The notes: generated by a model not told the origin, from the letters alone. Shown: positions 52,410 to 61,628, numbered from the stretch's first letter. The stretch is 64,000 bases of DNA from Actinoallomurus iriomotensis (GCF_030269445.1 NZ_BSTJ01000016.1:1-64000), one strand, 5' to 3'. Program-made: numbers and translations.

Positions 52410-53180
52410 CCGCTTCTCGCGGAGGGCGCGGACGCCCTCGCGCAGGTCCGGGCCGCCGAAGCCGAAGAACTCCATCGCGAGCGACGCGTCGAAGGCGGGG
52501 CCGGCCGTGCGGAGCCAGTTGTTGAGCGCCAGCTTGGTGAACCCGATGGCCTGTGCCGCTCCCCCGGCGAGGCGGCCGGCGATCTCCAGCGCCCTCTCGT
52601 GCACCTCGTCGTCGTCGACGCACACGCTGACCAGGCCGATCCGTTCGGCCTCCTCGCCCGTCAGCGGCTCGCACAGCAGCAGGTGGTACTTGGCCTTGGC
52701 CAGCCCGCACAGCAGCGGCCAGACGATCGCGGCGTGGTCACCGGCGGCGACGCCGAGGCGGGTGTGGCCGTCGATGATCTTCGCGGTGCGGCCGGCGACC
52801 GAGATGTCGGCGAGCAGGGCGACGGCGAGTCCCGCGCCGACCGCCGGACCCTGGATCGCGCTCACGACCGGCTTGGCGCAGTTGATGACGTTGTAGACGA
52901 TGTCGCGCGCCTCGCGCAGGACGCGGGAGCGCACGTCGTAGTCGGCCATCATCTCCTCGATCATGTCGAGGTCGCCGCCGGCCGAGAACGCCGTGCCCTC
53001 ACCCCGGACGACGATGGCGCGCACGTCGTCGTCGGCGTCCGCGTCGCGCCAGATCTCGGCGAGTTCGCGGTGGCCGGTCGCGTCGACGGCGTTGAGCCGT
53101 CCGGGCGCGCTCAGCGTCACTCGCAGGACACCGTCGGCGGCCCAGTCGATCTTCAGCCGCTCGTACGACGCGTAACTCAT
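52395..53180 (-). CDS. enoyl-CoA hydratase/isomerase family protein
   Basis: 261 aa from ATG 53180 (GGAGGAG upstream). Crotonase fold: [18 protein letters not shown] provides the first oxyanion-hole region, [22 protein letters not shown] the second. The position of the canonical catalytic Glu in AxGGGxxL-type enzymes is replaced, so hydratase versus other crotonase chemistry is open. Its ATG overlaps the stop of the upstream alpha/beta hydrolase gene (ATGA). Confidence 0.9.
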   Translation of the reverse strand: MSYASYERLKIDWAADGVLRVTLSAPGRLNAVDATGHRELAEIWRDADADDDVRAIVVRGEGTAFSAGGDLDMIEEMMADYDVRSRVLREARDIVYNVINCAKPVVSAIQGPAVGAGLAVALLADISVAGRTAKIIDGHTRLGVAAGDHAAIVWPLLCGLAKAKYHLLLCEPLTGEEAERIGLVSVCVDDDEVHERALEIAGRLAGGAAQAIGFTKLALNNWLRTAGPAFDASLAMEFFGFGGPDLREGVRALREKRPPRF

Positions 53181-54088
53181 CGCTCCTCCTGACCAAAAGA
53201 CCGCCGGAGACGGCCGGCCGCCCACACACGGGCGGTGTGGGCGTCGTCGAACACCTCCGGCATCGTGCTGAAGTTGTGGATCATGCCGTCGAAACGGCGC
53301 AGCTCGACCGGCACGCCGGCGGCGGCGAGGGCGTGCGCGTACGCCTCTCCCTCGTCGCGGAGGATGTCGTACTCGGCCGTGAGGATCGTCGCCGGCGGCA
53401 GCCCGGACAGGTCGGGGGCGCGCAGCGGCGCGATCCGCGGGTCGCAGCGGTCGGCGCTGCCGAGGTAGTGCCCGAAGAACCAGGCCATCGAGGCCGCGCT
53501 CAGGCCGTAGCCCTCACCGAACTCGGTGAAGCTGGGCGAGTCGAGCCCGGAGTCGGTGTTGGGGCACATCAGCAGCTGGTGGGCGAGCGCGATGCCCTCG
53601 TCGCGGGCGAGGCGCGCGGCGACGGCCGCGAGATTGCCGCCGGCGCTGTCGCCGCCCACGGCCACCAGGTCCGGCGCGACCCCGTAGTGCCCGGCGCGCC
53701 GTACGACGTCGGTCGTCACCGCGAAGGCGTCCTCGACCGCGGCCGGGAACGGGTGCTCGGGCGCCAGGCGGTAGTCGACGCTGACGACGACGCAGCCCGC
53801 CTCGGCGGCGAGCCGGCGGCACATCGGGTCGGCGGAGTTCAGGTCGCCGATCGACCAGCCGCCGCCGTGGAAGTAGACGAGCGCGGGCAGCACGCCGTCC
53901 GCGGGGCGGTAGGTGCGGATCGGGATCGCGCCGACGGCCGCGTCCTCGACCGCCTTCAGCTCCGGCCCGGCGCCCCGGTGCGGGCTCATCCGGGTGGCGG
54001 CGCGCATCGCGGCGAGGTCGGGCTCCGCCGGTGCCGCGCCGGTCCGCATGACCTCCAGGAACGCGACTGACTGCGGATGCAGCGGCAT
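53177..54088 (-). CDS. alpha/beta hydrolase of the hormone-sensitive-lipase family
   Basis: 303 aa. HSL motifs: oxyanion [12 protein letters not shown], nucleophile Ser in [14 protein letters not shown], Asp in [16 protein letters not shown] and His in [14 protein letters not shown] cytoplasmic esterase of broad specificity. It is translationally coupled to the enoyl-CoA hydratase downstream, suggesting release of a carboxylic acid that then enters CoA-ester metabolism. Confidence 0.9.
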   Translation of the reverse strand: MPLHPQSVAFLEVMRTGAAPAEPDLAAMRAATRMSPHRGAGPELKAVEDAAVGAIPIRTYRPADGVLPALVYFHGGGWSIGDLNSADPMCRRLAAEAGCVVVSVDYRLAPEHPFPAAVEDAFAVTTDVVRRAGHYGVAPDLVAVGGDSAGGNLAAVAARLARDEGIALAHQLLMCPNTDSGLDSPSFTEFGEGYGLSAASMAWFFGHYLGSADRCDPRIAPLRAPDLSGLPPATILTAEYDILRDEGEAYAHALAAAGVPVELRRFDGMIHNFSTMPEVFDDAHTARVWAAGRLRRSFGQEER

Positions 54089-54158
54089 GCGCTCGACCTC
54101 CAGACTCGGCTCGCGCCGACCATATCCCAGGCGTTGCGTACGCCCGGGGCCGTGCGTC

Positions 54159-54878
54159 TCAGCCTCGGGTCTCGGCGACGAGCGCCTCGATGAGGCGTGG
54201 GTCGTCGGCCTCCTCCGGGTGCCACTGCACGCCGATGCCGAAGCGGTGCCCCTGGAGCTCGATCGCCTCGATGATCTGGTCGTCGGCCCACGCGACCGTC
54301 GACAGGCCCTTGCCCAGCCGCCGCACCGCCTGGTGGTGGCCGCTCATCACCTCGGCGTGGTCACCGAGGGTCTTGCCGAGCATGCTGCTCGCGCTGATCT
54401 GGACCGGGTGCCGGCCGAACCGGCCCGGCGAGGGCTCGTGCGCGTGCCCGCCGACGACGTCGGGCAAGTGCTGGATCAGGCTGCCCTCGCGCACGACGTT
54501 GAGCGCCTGCATGCCCCGGCCGATGGCGAGGAAGGGCAGGTCGGCGTCGATCGCCGCGCGCAGGAGCGCGAGCTCGAAGCGGTCGCGGTGCGGCTGCGGC
54601 GGGCCGGTCTGCTCGTGCGGCTCCTCGCCGTACCGGGAGGGCTCGAGGTCGCCGCCGCCGGAGAAGATGAGGCCGTCGAGCCGCTCGATGAGGACCGGGA
54701 TCGTGGCGCGAACCGAGGGCGGCACGAGGACGGGGACGGCACGCGCTCGCTCCACCGCCCGCTGGTACGCCACCGGGAGCAGCACCGCCTCCCGTACCCA
54801 GTCGGCCCAGCGGGCGGCCTCGATGCCGGCCGTGATTCCGATGAGCGGGGGACCCGCACCGTACGTCGCCCCTGCCAT
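54159..54878 (-). CDS. class I amidotransferase-like (peptidase C26) protein lacking the nucleophile Cys
   Basis: 239 aa. Overall it matches gamma-glutamyl-GABA hydrolase (PuuD-like) proteins: PLIGITAG start, LIFSGGGDLEPSRYGEEP, and the His-Glu pair in GVQWHPEE. The nucleophile elbow, normally ICRGMQ, reads AIGRGMQ: Cys is replaced by Gly120 (codon GGC at 54519-54521, one base from TGC). Unless another residue serves, it should not hydrolyse gamma-glutamyl amides and may be a binding protein or a dead paralogue. The 5' region has no strong ribosome site. Confidence 0.82.
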   Translation of the reverse strand: MAGATYGAGPPLIGITAGIEAARWADWVREAVLLPVAYQRAVERARAVPVLVPPSVRATIPVLIERLDGLIFSGGGDLEPSRYGEEPHEQTGPPQPHRDRFELALLRAAIDADLPFLAIGRGMQALNVVREGSLIQHLPDVVGGHAHEPSPGRFGRHPVQISASSMLGKTLGDHAEVMSGHHQAVRRLGKGLSTVAWADDQIIEAIELQGHRFGIGVQWHPEEADDPRLIEALVAETRG

Positions 54879-55149
54879 GCCAGAGCCCCCTCCTTGACGC
54901 CGCGCCTACGGGCGCCTCGATCGCTTGTGATCATCATTGCGCATAGTCGCGCTTTTCGGGCCCATCCCCACCAAGCCCCCGATAAGCCGCCTTCCGGGCG
55001 CGGTCGCCGGGGCACCCGCGGACCGCCCCCGGACCGGACGCCACCGCCCGGTGACGCCTCGGCACGGGATGACGGAACCCCGCCCCCGAGTCAATGATCC
55101 TTCGAACTCGTTGGAATTTCTTATAACACTCTTGAAGTGGAGGATATCA
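54879..55149. other. intergenic region upstream of the globin gene
   Basis: The second half (55085-55260) is one of the most A+T-rich stretches of the window. It includes TATAAC at 55122-55127, and a tandem CGATTACCGATTAC follows at 55225-55238. Promoters or binding sites are likely but none can be assigned. Confidence 0.35.
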
Positions 55150-55278
55150 GTGCCGCCCGTAAAACGATCTTATACCGGTTGGTATTTGTCACCGCCCGGC
55201 AATCACTCTCCGAGCATAAATAGTCGATTACCGATTACAGTACGTATATGCCCGGACTCTGCCGCCGTAGGTGGTTGA
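55150..55278 (+). CDS. possible short upstream ORF before the globin gene
   Basis: GTG 55150 follows GGAGGA at 55139-55144 with good spacing. The frame gives 42 residues (PPVKRSYTGWYL...DSAAVGG) and ends 78 bp before the globin start. No recognisable family. It could be a leader peptide or chance; codon usage is less G+C-biased than in neighbours. Confidence 0.3.
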   Translation: MPPVKRSYTGWYLSPPGNHSPSINSRLPITVRICPDSAAVGG

Positions 55279-55355
55279 TGTTCTCCCTGGTGAGATGCGA
55301 AACTTCCTGCGGGGGAAAAGTGATCGAGGTCATCGAACCGACAGTGGGGGGATTG

Positions 55356-56465
55356 ATGAAATCGGTGAATCCCCGGATCATCAAGGAGAGTTTTGCCCTA
55401 TTCGAGGGGAGAGAGGAGGATATTTCGGGCTATTTCTACGGCCGCCTATTCGCCGACAATCCGCACCTGCGCGCCCTCTTCCCGCCGGCCATGAACCGGC
55501 AGCGCGATCGTTTCTTCCACGCCATCCGGGAGATCGTCTGGAGCATCGACAGCCCGGGCACTCTCTCGACGCTCCTGTCCCGGCTGGGCCGCGACCACCA
55601 CAAGTTCGGGGTGACGCGCGAGCACTACGACGCGATGGGGCGGGCGCTGCTGGCCACGCTGCGTAAGTTCGGCGGTGACGCGTGGACCGCCGAGATGGAG
55701 TGCTCATGGCGGCACGCCTACGCCACCGCGGCCCACATGATGGCCGAGGCCGCCGAGGAGTCGCCGCTGCCGCCGTGGTGGACCGCCGAGGTCGTCGAGC
55801 ACGAGCTGCGCCGGCCCGACATCGCGGCGCTGACCGTACGCCCCGGCTCGCCGCTCCCCTACCGCGCGGGCCAGTACGTCACCGTGCAGACCGCGCGCTG
55901 GCCGTGGACGTGGCGGCCGTACTCCGTCGCCAACGCCCCGCGCCCGGACGGCCTGCTGCGCTTCCACGTACGCGCGCTGCCCGCGGGATGGGTCGGCGGG
56001 GCGCTCGTCCGGCACACCAGGATCGGCGACACGCTGCTGCTCGGCCACGCGGCCGGCACGATGACCCTCGACCCCGACTCCGACCGCCCCATCCTCTGCG
56101 TCGCCGGCGGCACCGGCCTCGCACCGCTCAAGGCCCTGGTCGAGGAGGCGGTCGAGAAGGACCTGCGCCGCGACATCCACCTGCTCTTCGGCGCGCGCAC
56201 CGAGGCCGACCTGTACGACCTGCCGGACCTGCGGGCCCTGGAGGAACGGACGCCGTGGTTGCGGGTCGTCCCGGTCGTGTCCGAGGACCCGTCGTACGAC
56301 GGCATGCACGGCATGGTGCCGGGCGTCCTCGACCGGTTCCCCGACTGGTCGCGCCACGACGCCTACGTCGCGGGACCGCCGGAGATGATCCAGCGCACGG
56401 TCACGGCCCTGGACGAGCTCGGCGTCCCCGCCGACCACATCCACTACGACCGCATCGACCGATAG
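55356..56465 (+). CDS. globin-reductase fusion (flavohaemoglobin-like)
   Basis: 369 aa from ATG 55356; GTG 55320 would add 12 residues. The N-terminal globin (1-135) has the family start IIKESFALFEG, distal region FPPAMNRQRDRFF and proximal His81 or 82 in GRDHHKFGV. The FAD domain (about 150-245) has RPYSVANAP; the NAD domain (250-369) has VAGGTGLAPLKAL and YVAGPPEMI. It should oxidise nitric oxide to nitrate with NAD(P)H, as in actinobacterial globin-oxidoreductases. An oxygen-sensing alternative role is less likely given the intact reductase. Confidence 0.88.
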   Translation: MKSVNPRIIKESFALFEGREEDISGYFYGRLFADNPHLRALFPPAMNRQRDRFFHAIREIVWSIDSPGTLSTLLSRLGRDHHKFGVTREHYDAMGRALLATLRKFGGDAWTAEMECSWRHAYATAAHMMAEAAEESPLPPWWTAEVVEHELRRPDIAALTVRPGSPLPYRAGQYVTVQTARWPWTWRPYSVANAPRPDGLLRFHVRALPAGWVGGALVRHTRIGDTLLLGHAAGTMTLDPDSDRPILCVAGGTGLAPLKALVEEAVEKDLRRDIHLLFGARTEADLYDLPDLRALEERTPWLRVVPVVSEDPSYDGMHGMVPGVLDRFPDWSRHDAYVAGPPEMIQRTVTALDELGVPADHIHYDRIDR

Positions 56466-56471
56466 GACCGC

Positions 56472-56603
56472 TCATGCCACGGAGAGAAGCGCCTCGCGCT
56501 CGCCCGGGATGAACCGAACGTCTTCCCGGTATCCATCGGCGTGCCGTTCCCCGCGGTGCACCTCGAACGCCGGATCACCCGCGCGGATCCGCTGGTCGAT
56601 TCT
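56472..56603 (-). pseudogene. C-terminal remnant of an unidentified gene
   Basis: An open stretch of about 43 codons without start reads IDQRIRAGDPAFEVHRGERH, ADGYREDVRFIPGEREALLS and ends VA plus TGA. Its composition is protein-like. It directly follows the XRE regulator's stop on the same strand, as though a downstream gene lost its 5' part. Confidence 0.35.
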
Positions 56604-57403
56604 CAGCCGTGCCGTGCCTCGGCACGTCGTCGCAGGAAGGCGGCGGTCTCGTCGTCGGCGGGGAAGAACGCCTCGATGGCCAGCTCGGCGAGGGTGACGT
56701 CCTCGGCGGTGCCGAAGGTCGTGACGGTGCTGAAGAAGGCGAGCACCTGGTCGTCGTACCGCAGCCGGGTGGGCAGCGCGATGTCGTGCGAGGGCTCGTG
56801 CGGGCCGTCATCGTCGCCGCCGTACGCCCGGGTCTCCTCGTGCAGGGCCGTGAGCTGCGGGTCACCGGTCAGCGCGACCTGCCGCGCCATCCGCGCGACG
56901 AGATGCGCCCGCACCTCCGGCAGGTTGACCGCACGCGCGGCGAGCCCCCGCGGATGCAGCGCGAGACGGTGGATGTTGATCGGCGGGCGCACCAGGTCCT
57001 CGGGCAAGCCCTCCAGGAAGAGCATGGCCGCCTCGTTCGCCATGACGAGGTTCCAGAGCCGGTCGACGACGAGGGCGGGGTACGGCTCGTGCCCGTCGAG
57101 GACCCGGTTGAGCGCCTGCCGCGCCGGTCGCATCTCGGGCGAGTCGATCGACCGCTCCCGGTAGACGGGCGCGAACCCGGCCGCCATGAGCAGCCCGTTC
57201 CGATCGCGCAGGGGCACGTCGAGTCGCTCGGTGAGCCGCAGCACCATGTCCCGGCTCGGCCGGGCGCGCCCGGTCTCGAGGAAACTGAGGTGACGGGTGG
57301 AGATCCCCGCCTCGTTGGACAGTTCGAGCTGACTGAGCCTGCGCCGGCGACGCCAGTCACGCAGCAGATCCCCGACGGGCCGGGTGGCGGTTGCGGTAAC
57401 CAT
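56603..57403 (-). CDS. XRE-family regulator with MmyB-like ligand domain
   Basis: 266 aa. The N-terminal HTH (RRRRLSQLELSNEAGISTRHLSFLETGRARPSRDMVLRL) and the C-terminal MmyB-like PAS domain (about 105-260: PALVVDRLWNLVMANEAAMLFL) are both clear. These regulators usually control a divergent oxidoreductase or transporter gene. Here the divergent side (57404-57745) holds no intact gene, so its target may have been lost. Confidence 0.88.
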   Translation of the reverse strand: MVTATATRPVGDLLRDWRRRRRLSQLELSNEAGISTRHLSFLETGRARPSRDMVLRLTERLDVPLRDRNGLLMAAGFAPVYRERSIDSPEMRPARQALNRVLDGHEPYPALVVDRLWNLVMANEAAMLFLEGLPEDLVRPPINIHRLALHPRGLAARAVNLPEVRAHLVARMARQVALTGDPQLTALHEETRAYGGDDDGPHEPSHDIALPTRLRYDDQVLAFFSTVTTFGTAEDVTLAELAIEAFFPADDETAAFLRRRAEARHG

Positions 57404-57745
57404 AGTGCCCGCACGCTATCCAGCCCGGTGACCACCGGCGATTACCGGGGAGGTAATGCGGGCCGTTCCGTGCAGCCCATGACCTCAGCATCTACCAGCG
57501 CAGCGGCCGTCAGCCACCGCCCCACCGAACAGGACCAGACACGCAATCGTTCACCCTTGGGCGCGCGCGGCATCGCCCGGCCCGGTCATCCCGTCGTCGT
57601 CCCACCCCGCGTGGGGAGCGGCCAGGCCACGGTGGTGAAGGTGGAGCACTCCACGACTGAACGACCTGGGGGAAGATCCGATCCGGGGTCGGCCTTCGCC
57701 GCCCCGGATCTCTCCCTTGAACGGGCCTCGCCTCGTTGGGCTTGG
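57404..57745. other. 342-bp region with no intact gene
   Basis: On the plus strand ATG 57480 opens a protein-like start (TSASTSAAAVSHRPTEQDQTRNR) that soon becomes unlike any protein. This may be the remnant of the gene normally divergent from the XRE regulator. CCCC-GCGT-GGGG (57606-57617) is a minor inverted repeat. Confidence 0.35.
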
Positions 57746-58105
57746 TCAGCGGTTCCCGATGTAAACCTGCTCGGCCAGGTAATCGGAGACGCTGCCCTGG
57801 TAACCGATCTTGTAAGGGCCGTCCCACTTATTAGGGTCTGCCTTTTTTGAGTTGTAGAACCAGACCTGCGAACCTCCTCGGTTCCACAGGTAGTAGACGT
57901 GGAAATAGAGCGTGTGCCACCCGGGCGATGGGGCGAGCCACGGAACGCCTCCGGTGCCTGTGTTACCCCAGTAGCACGAATAACCTGCCTTGCACCCATT
58001 CCACGACGCGGCGCCGGCTGGACTGGACGTTGCCACCACGGTGGAAGCGGTGAGTGCCGCCGCGGCCGCCAAGCCGACTACGGCTTTCCTGGTACTCGAT
58101 CTCAT
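57746..58105 (-). CDS. small secreted protein, peptidase-inhibitor-I36-like
   Basis: 119 aa from ATG 58105. A signal peptide (1-33, ending SSPAGAA) precedes a mature domain of about 86 residues rich in Trp, Tyr and Gly, with two Cys (NGCKAGYSCYWG) that can pair. The pattern CxxGYxC resembles the start of I36-type inhibitors of streptomycetes, but the rest diverges (WHTLYFHVYYLWNRGG). Unknown function. Codon use is less G+C-biased than neighbours, hinting at acquisition. Confidence 0.65.
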   Translation of the reverse strand: MRSSTRKAVVGLAAAAALTASTVVATSSPAGAASWNGCKAGYSCYWGNTGTGGVPWLAPSPGWHTLYFHVYYLWNRGGSQVWFYNSKKADPNKWDGPYKIGYQGSVSDYLAEQVYIGNR

Positions 58106-58289
58106 GTGCCTGATCTCTTCTCTGACCACAGCGCGTCACGCCGTCCTGATCACGCTCTCCTGTTCGGCCGGCCCTCTGCGGCCGACGCTGCGTGTTCGAC
58201 AAACATGCGCCAAAGTACGGCCGCTCCACAGACCCTTTCAGGCATGGCTTAAACGCCCAGTACCACGCGATGCCGCACTGTTTCGCCTC

Positions 58290-58505
58290 AGCTGACCAGC
58301 TCGCCCGGCTGCAGAGCCAGCAGGGCCGCTCGGTCTGGGCCCGCGGCCTGGCCGACGGCGATGACGAAATCCGCACGACGGTCGGCCGGGCGCTGCACGC
58401 GCACTACCGGGCTGCGGTCGCACCGCCCTGGCCACTGATCGAAGCGAACGTGGCCACCGACCGTGCCGTTCGCATCCGAACCCGCCGGCCGGACCCTCCC
58501 ACCGC
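58290..58505 (+). pseudogene. fragment of an ArsR/DUF5937-type regulator
   Basis: A stretch of about 70 codons (DDEIRTTVGRALHAHYRAAVAPPWPLIEANVATDRAVR) matches the middle helical linker of large ArsR-type regulators, in which GRALHxHYRxAVAPxWPxIEAxVxxDRAVRAR precedes the effector half. Both the N-terminal end and the winged HTH are missing and the frame soon stops. A remnant. Confidence 0.4.
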
Positions 58506-58679
58506 GCCATGACCAGAGCTGCCGACGATTCGTTCATTCGGCGTGGTCAGTCGCATGCGCGCGCCGCGCGGCTCCTCTTTCGACGCCCTTGGACGCTTCA
58601 GCCCGTAATCCGGATTGCACCATGAGCGGAACTCTCGAGATTCGCCGCCGAACGACGGTTGCCGGATTGCGATTTTGGT

Positions 58680-58765
58680 ATGAGAGTGCTCGTCACAGGC
58701 GGAACCGGTGCGATCGGCGGTCCTGCGATCCGGCACCTGTCCATCCCGTCCGCCGCGCCCCTGTG
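58680..58765 (+). pseudogene. N-terminal remnant of an NAD-dependent epimerase
   Basis: ATG 58680 opens RVLVTGGTGAIGGPAIRHL, a perfect SDR/epimerase Rossmann start, but after about 25 codons the sequence turns into unrelated low-quality frame. Only the nucleotide-binding loop survives. Confidence 0.5.
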
Positions 58766-58866
58766 TAGGGATGCGGGAGATCGTCCGTCGGCGCGGCTGA
58801 GCTGTGGCTGCAAGAGGCCGACCGGGCCAGGTCCGGTTGGACGCTCCGAAGGGCGCCGCCTGGGCT

Positions 58867-60297
58867 TCAGCAGTCCCAGGTGACCGGTGCGTGTGCGCCT
58901 GAGTTGAAGGACACCGAGCCGCTGCCGCCGCCGAGGCAGATGATGTCGCGACGGGTGACCGTGACGTACGCGGTCTGTCCGGCCGTGAGTGTGCCGCTGC
59001 CACTGGCGCTGACGTTCGGGCTGGTGCCCGTCACGCTCCACTCGGCCGGGCCGCCGTTCGCGGTCACCGTGGCCGAGCAGCGGTCGCCGTCGTTCATCCG
59101 GCAGCCCGACACCGACAGTGTGCCGGGCCGCTGCGGGGGTGGCGGAGGCGGCGTCGGCGAACGCCGGGGCGGCGTGGGTGCCGGGGTCCTGCTCGGCCTG
59201 GCGACAGCCGTGCTGTTGTCCTTGCTCCCGCCGCCGTCACCGCTCGTACGGCTGGGGCTGGGAATCGCGGAGTCGGAGGGCGACGCCCCGCCGGGGGCGG
59301 CGCTTCCAGGGCTTTCCGACGCGCCGATGGCCTGCTCGCCGTCGACATCACTCTGTCCGGAGCCCGGTCGCACCAGGAGGATCCCGCCGACGATGAGGAG
59401 GCAGCAGGCGACGATGGCGGGTACGAGCCCTGGCGTCGAGCGCCTGCGTCGCTGCGGCTCGGGACCGGGTTCACCGTCGGCCGGTGGCTCGGCGCGCAGC
59501 GCGATCGTGTGGCGGAGGTTCGCGGACTCCGAGGCGACGGCGGTGTTCAGCACGTGGGCACGCAAGGCGGCCGGGAGGGCGGCCGTCGGCATCTCATCCA
59601 ACAGCCGCGCGGTTGCGACCTTGCGGTTGCCGTGCGCGCTGCAGGTCCGGCAGTTCGCGATGTGCCGGGCGATACTGCCGTACGCGTCGGCGTCGAGCGG
59701 TTCGTCGATCGAGCCGGCCATCTCGGCGACGCTCGGGCACTCCTTCCGGCCGGTCGCCGCCACGACCACCGCGGTGAACGCGTGGTCCAGGTCCTGACGC
59801 GCCTGCGCGACGCGTACGGACGCCTCGTGCGGCAGTACGGACAGGATCTCGGCGAGCTCGTGGGAGTCGAGTTCGTGGCGGAGCGAGAGGTCGAGCGCCT
59901 CGCGCTGGGATCCGTCCAGTACGAGCAGCGCCGTGTGCACCAGTCGGCGGATCGCGTCGTCGCCGCCGAAGCCGTCCGCCTCGGCCGCCGGCCGCCGGTG
60001 GGCCGGCAGGTCGTCCTGCGCCCGCCGGCGCAGGCATTCGCGGCGGGTCACGGCGTACAGCCAGCCGCGGAAGAGCCGCACGTCCGGCAGGTCCCCGATG
60101 CGCTCCTGTACGGTGATCAGCGCGTCGTGCAAGGCGAGCCCGGCGGCCTCCTCGTCACGCAGGAGGACGTGGCAGTAGTCGAAGAGCCGTGGCGCGTAGG
60201 CGTCGTAGATCTCTGGCAGGGCGGTCATCTCTCCCGCCCACAGCGACTGCGCGAGCCGCTCGTCCTCGGCCCTGTCGATACTCGGCCAGCCCGGCAC
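58867..60297 (-). CDS. ECF-type sigma factor fused to an anti-sigma-like zinc motif, membrane helix and extracellular beta domain
   Basis: 476 aa from GTG 60297 (AGGAGG 6 nt upstream). Sigma region 2 covers about 15-95 (MTALPEIYDAYAPRLFDYCHVLLRDEEAA) and region 4 about 120-175. A ZAS-like zinc motif (SIARHIANCRTCS, HxxxCxxC) follows near 215. One membrane helix (about 290-312) is followed by a Ser/Pro-rich stalk (PTPPPPPPQRP) and an Ig/BACON-like domain (about 400-476) with Cys pairs. This layout suits a membrane-tethered sigma factor released or switched by an outside signal. Release by proteolysis is inferred. Confidence 0.82.
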   Translation of the reverse strand: MPGWPSIDRAEDERLAQSLWAGEMTALPEIYDAYAPRLFDYCHVLLRDEEAAGLALHDALITVQERIGDLPDVRLFRGWLYAVTRRECLRRRAQDDLPAHRRPAAEADGFGGDDAIRRLVHTALLVLDGSQREALDLSLRHELDSHELAEILSVLPHEASVRVAQARQDLDHAFTAVVVAATGRKECPSVAEMAGSIDEPLDADAYGSIARHIANCRTCSAHGNRKVATARLLDEMPTAALPAALRAHVLNTAVASESANLRHTIALRAEPPADGEPGPEPQRRRRSTPGLVPAIVACCLLIVGGILLVRPGSGQSDVDGEQAIGASESPGSAAPGGASPSDSAIPSPSRTSGDGGGSKDNSTAVARPSRTPAPTPPRRSPTPPPPPPQRPGTLSVSGCRMNDGDRCSATVTANGGPAEWSVTGTSPNVSASGSGTLTAGQTAYVTVTRRDIICLGGGSGSVSFNSGAHAPVTWDC

Positions 60298-60578
60298 GTG
60301 GTCCTCCTGACGGATCTCAGGGCTCGCAGGAGTGTTCCGACGCCCCAAGGGGAACTCTGGTTTACAGGCTACTGTCCCAATTTGGCCGACTCTGAGGCGA
60401 CTGTCCAACCAGGCCGCATGACGGGCCAGGGCTCCAGACGCCGGGGCGGAGCGCGGCTCCGCCGGCCGAGCAGGAGAAACCGCCGCCCAGGACCACGATC
60501 TCCGGATCCCGTGACCCGGATGAACACGGACTCGCGGCGTCGCGGCACGCGCGAGCGGCTGTCTATGCTACGGGCACT
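60298..60578. other. 281-bp intergenic region
   Basis: It separates the divergent sigma-factor and AraC genes. TATGCT (60564-60569) 9 bp before the AraC start could be a -10 box of a leaderless transcript. No other structure was recognised. Confidence 0.4.
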
Positions 60579-61565
60579 ATGGCGGAGGCAACGGTAGGTG
60601 CCCATCTGGTGCGTCTCGTCCTGGACGCGGCGCTGAGCTGTGGTCTGTCCCGGCCCGAACTCGCGCTGGTCCACGGGCTCCCCGGTGACCTGCCGGGCGA
60701 CGATCTGCTGCGGCTGCCGACCGACACGCTGGCCCGGCTCTGGGAACGCCTGCTCGAAGCCGACACCAGGCCCGGGACCGGCGCGCGGCTCGCGCAGGCG
60801 GCCCCGCTGGGCGCCCTCGGCGTCTGGGACTACGTGATCGTGAACAGCCGGACCGTCGCGGAGGCCTTCCGTAACGGCGTCGAACACCGCAAGGTGATCT
60901 CCGACCCGGGCACGCGGGCCGAGGTGATCGAGGACGGCCGGACGCTGACGCTCCGCTGGCAGGGTGCGATCAACCAGACCGCGGCCGCGGCGGCCAACCA
61001 TGAGTTCGTCCTGTCCCGCCACCTCTGGTACGTCCGCACCGCCACCGGCCGCGCCGTCACACCGGTACGTGTGGAGTTCGCCAACCCCGCGCCGCGCCGC
61101 CACCGCGATCTCGTCGAGCTGTTCGGCACGGACCGGGTGGACTTCGGTGCGCGGGACAACGAGATCAGCTTCCGCGTCGAAGACGCCGAGCGGCCGCTGC
61201 CCGGTGCGGACCTGCGCCTGGGAGGGATCCTGCGCCGCAACGCCGAGCTCATGGCGGCCGCCGCCCGCCCGGCTCCGGGATGGCTGGACCAGGTCCGGTC
61301 CGCGATCGCCGACGCCATGGCCGAGGGGGAGCTCTCCCAGCACGTGGTCGGCCGCAGGCTCATGGTGAGCCCGCGCACGCTCCAGCGCCGGCTGGAGGAG
61401 GAGGGGACGGGCTGGCGGGAAGAGGTGGACGCGGTCCGGCGTGAGCTGGCCGAACTTCTCCTGCGGGACAAGCGGCACACCATGCAGTCGGTCGCCGCGC
61501 GGCTGGCGTACGCCGATGCGCGCGCGCTGCGCAAGGCGATGCGCCGCTGGAGCGCTGTCGCCTGA
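60579..61565 (+). CDS. AraC-family transcriptional regulator
   Basis: 328 aa. The N-terminal Arabinose_bd-like domain (about 15-195, with DYVIVNSRTVAEAFRNG) is followed by a C-terminal AraC double HTH (about 235-328: GELSQHVVGRRLMVSPRTLQRRLEEEGTGW and LLLRDKRHTMQSVAARLAYAD). Intact; slightly short at the very C-terminus (ends RRWSAVA). It precedes the RibD-type reductase by 63 bp on the same strand and may regulate it. Confidence 0.88.
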   Translation: MAEATVGAHLVRLVLDAALSCGLSRPELALVHGLPGDLPGDDLLRLPTDTLARLWERLLEADTRPGTGARLAQAAPLGALGVWDYVIVNSRTVAEAFRNGVEHRKVISDPGTRAEVIEDGRTLTLRWQGAINQTAAAAANHEFVLSRHLWYVRTATGRAVTPVRVEFANPAPRRHRDLVELFGTDRVDFGARDNEISFRVEDAERPLPGADLRLGGILRRNAELMAAAARPAPGWLDQVRSAIADAMAEGELSQHVVGRRLMVSPRTLQRRLEEEGTGWREEVDAVRRELAELLLRDKRHTMQSVAARLAYADARALRKAMRRWSAVA

Positions 61566-61628
61566 GGACCGCTTCGTGGCGGATGAGGACCTGGGGCCGG
61601 ACCGGCCCGCCCGCCTAGCGTTACGGCC

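Noticed and set aside
55177-55178. Ordinary sigma promoter directly before the globin gene
   Set aside because: A+T-rich hexamers such as TATAAC exist but none has a -35 at proper spacing, so no promoter is called.
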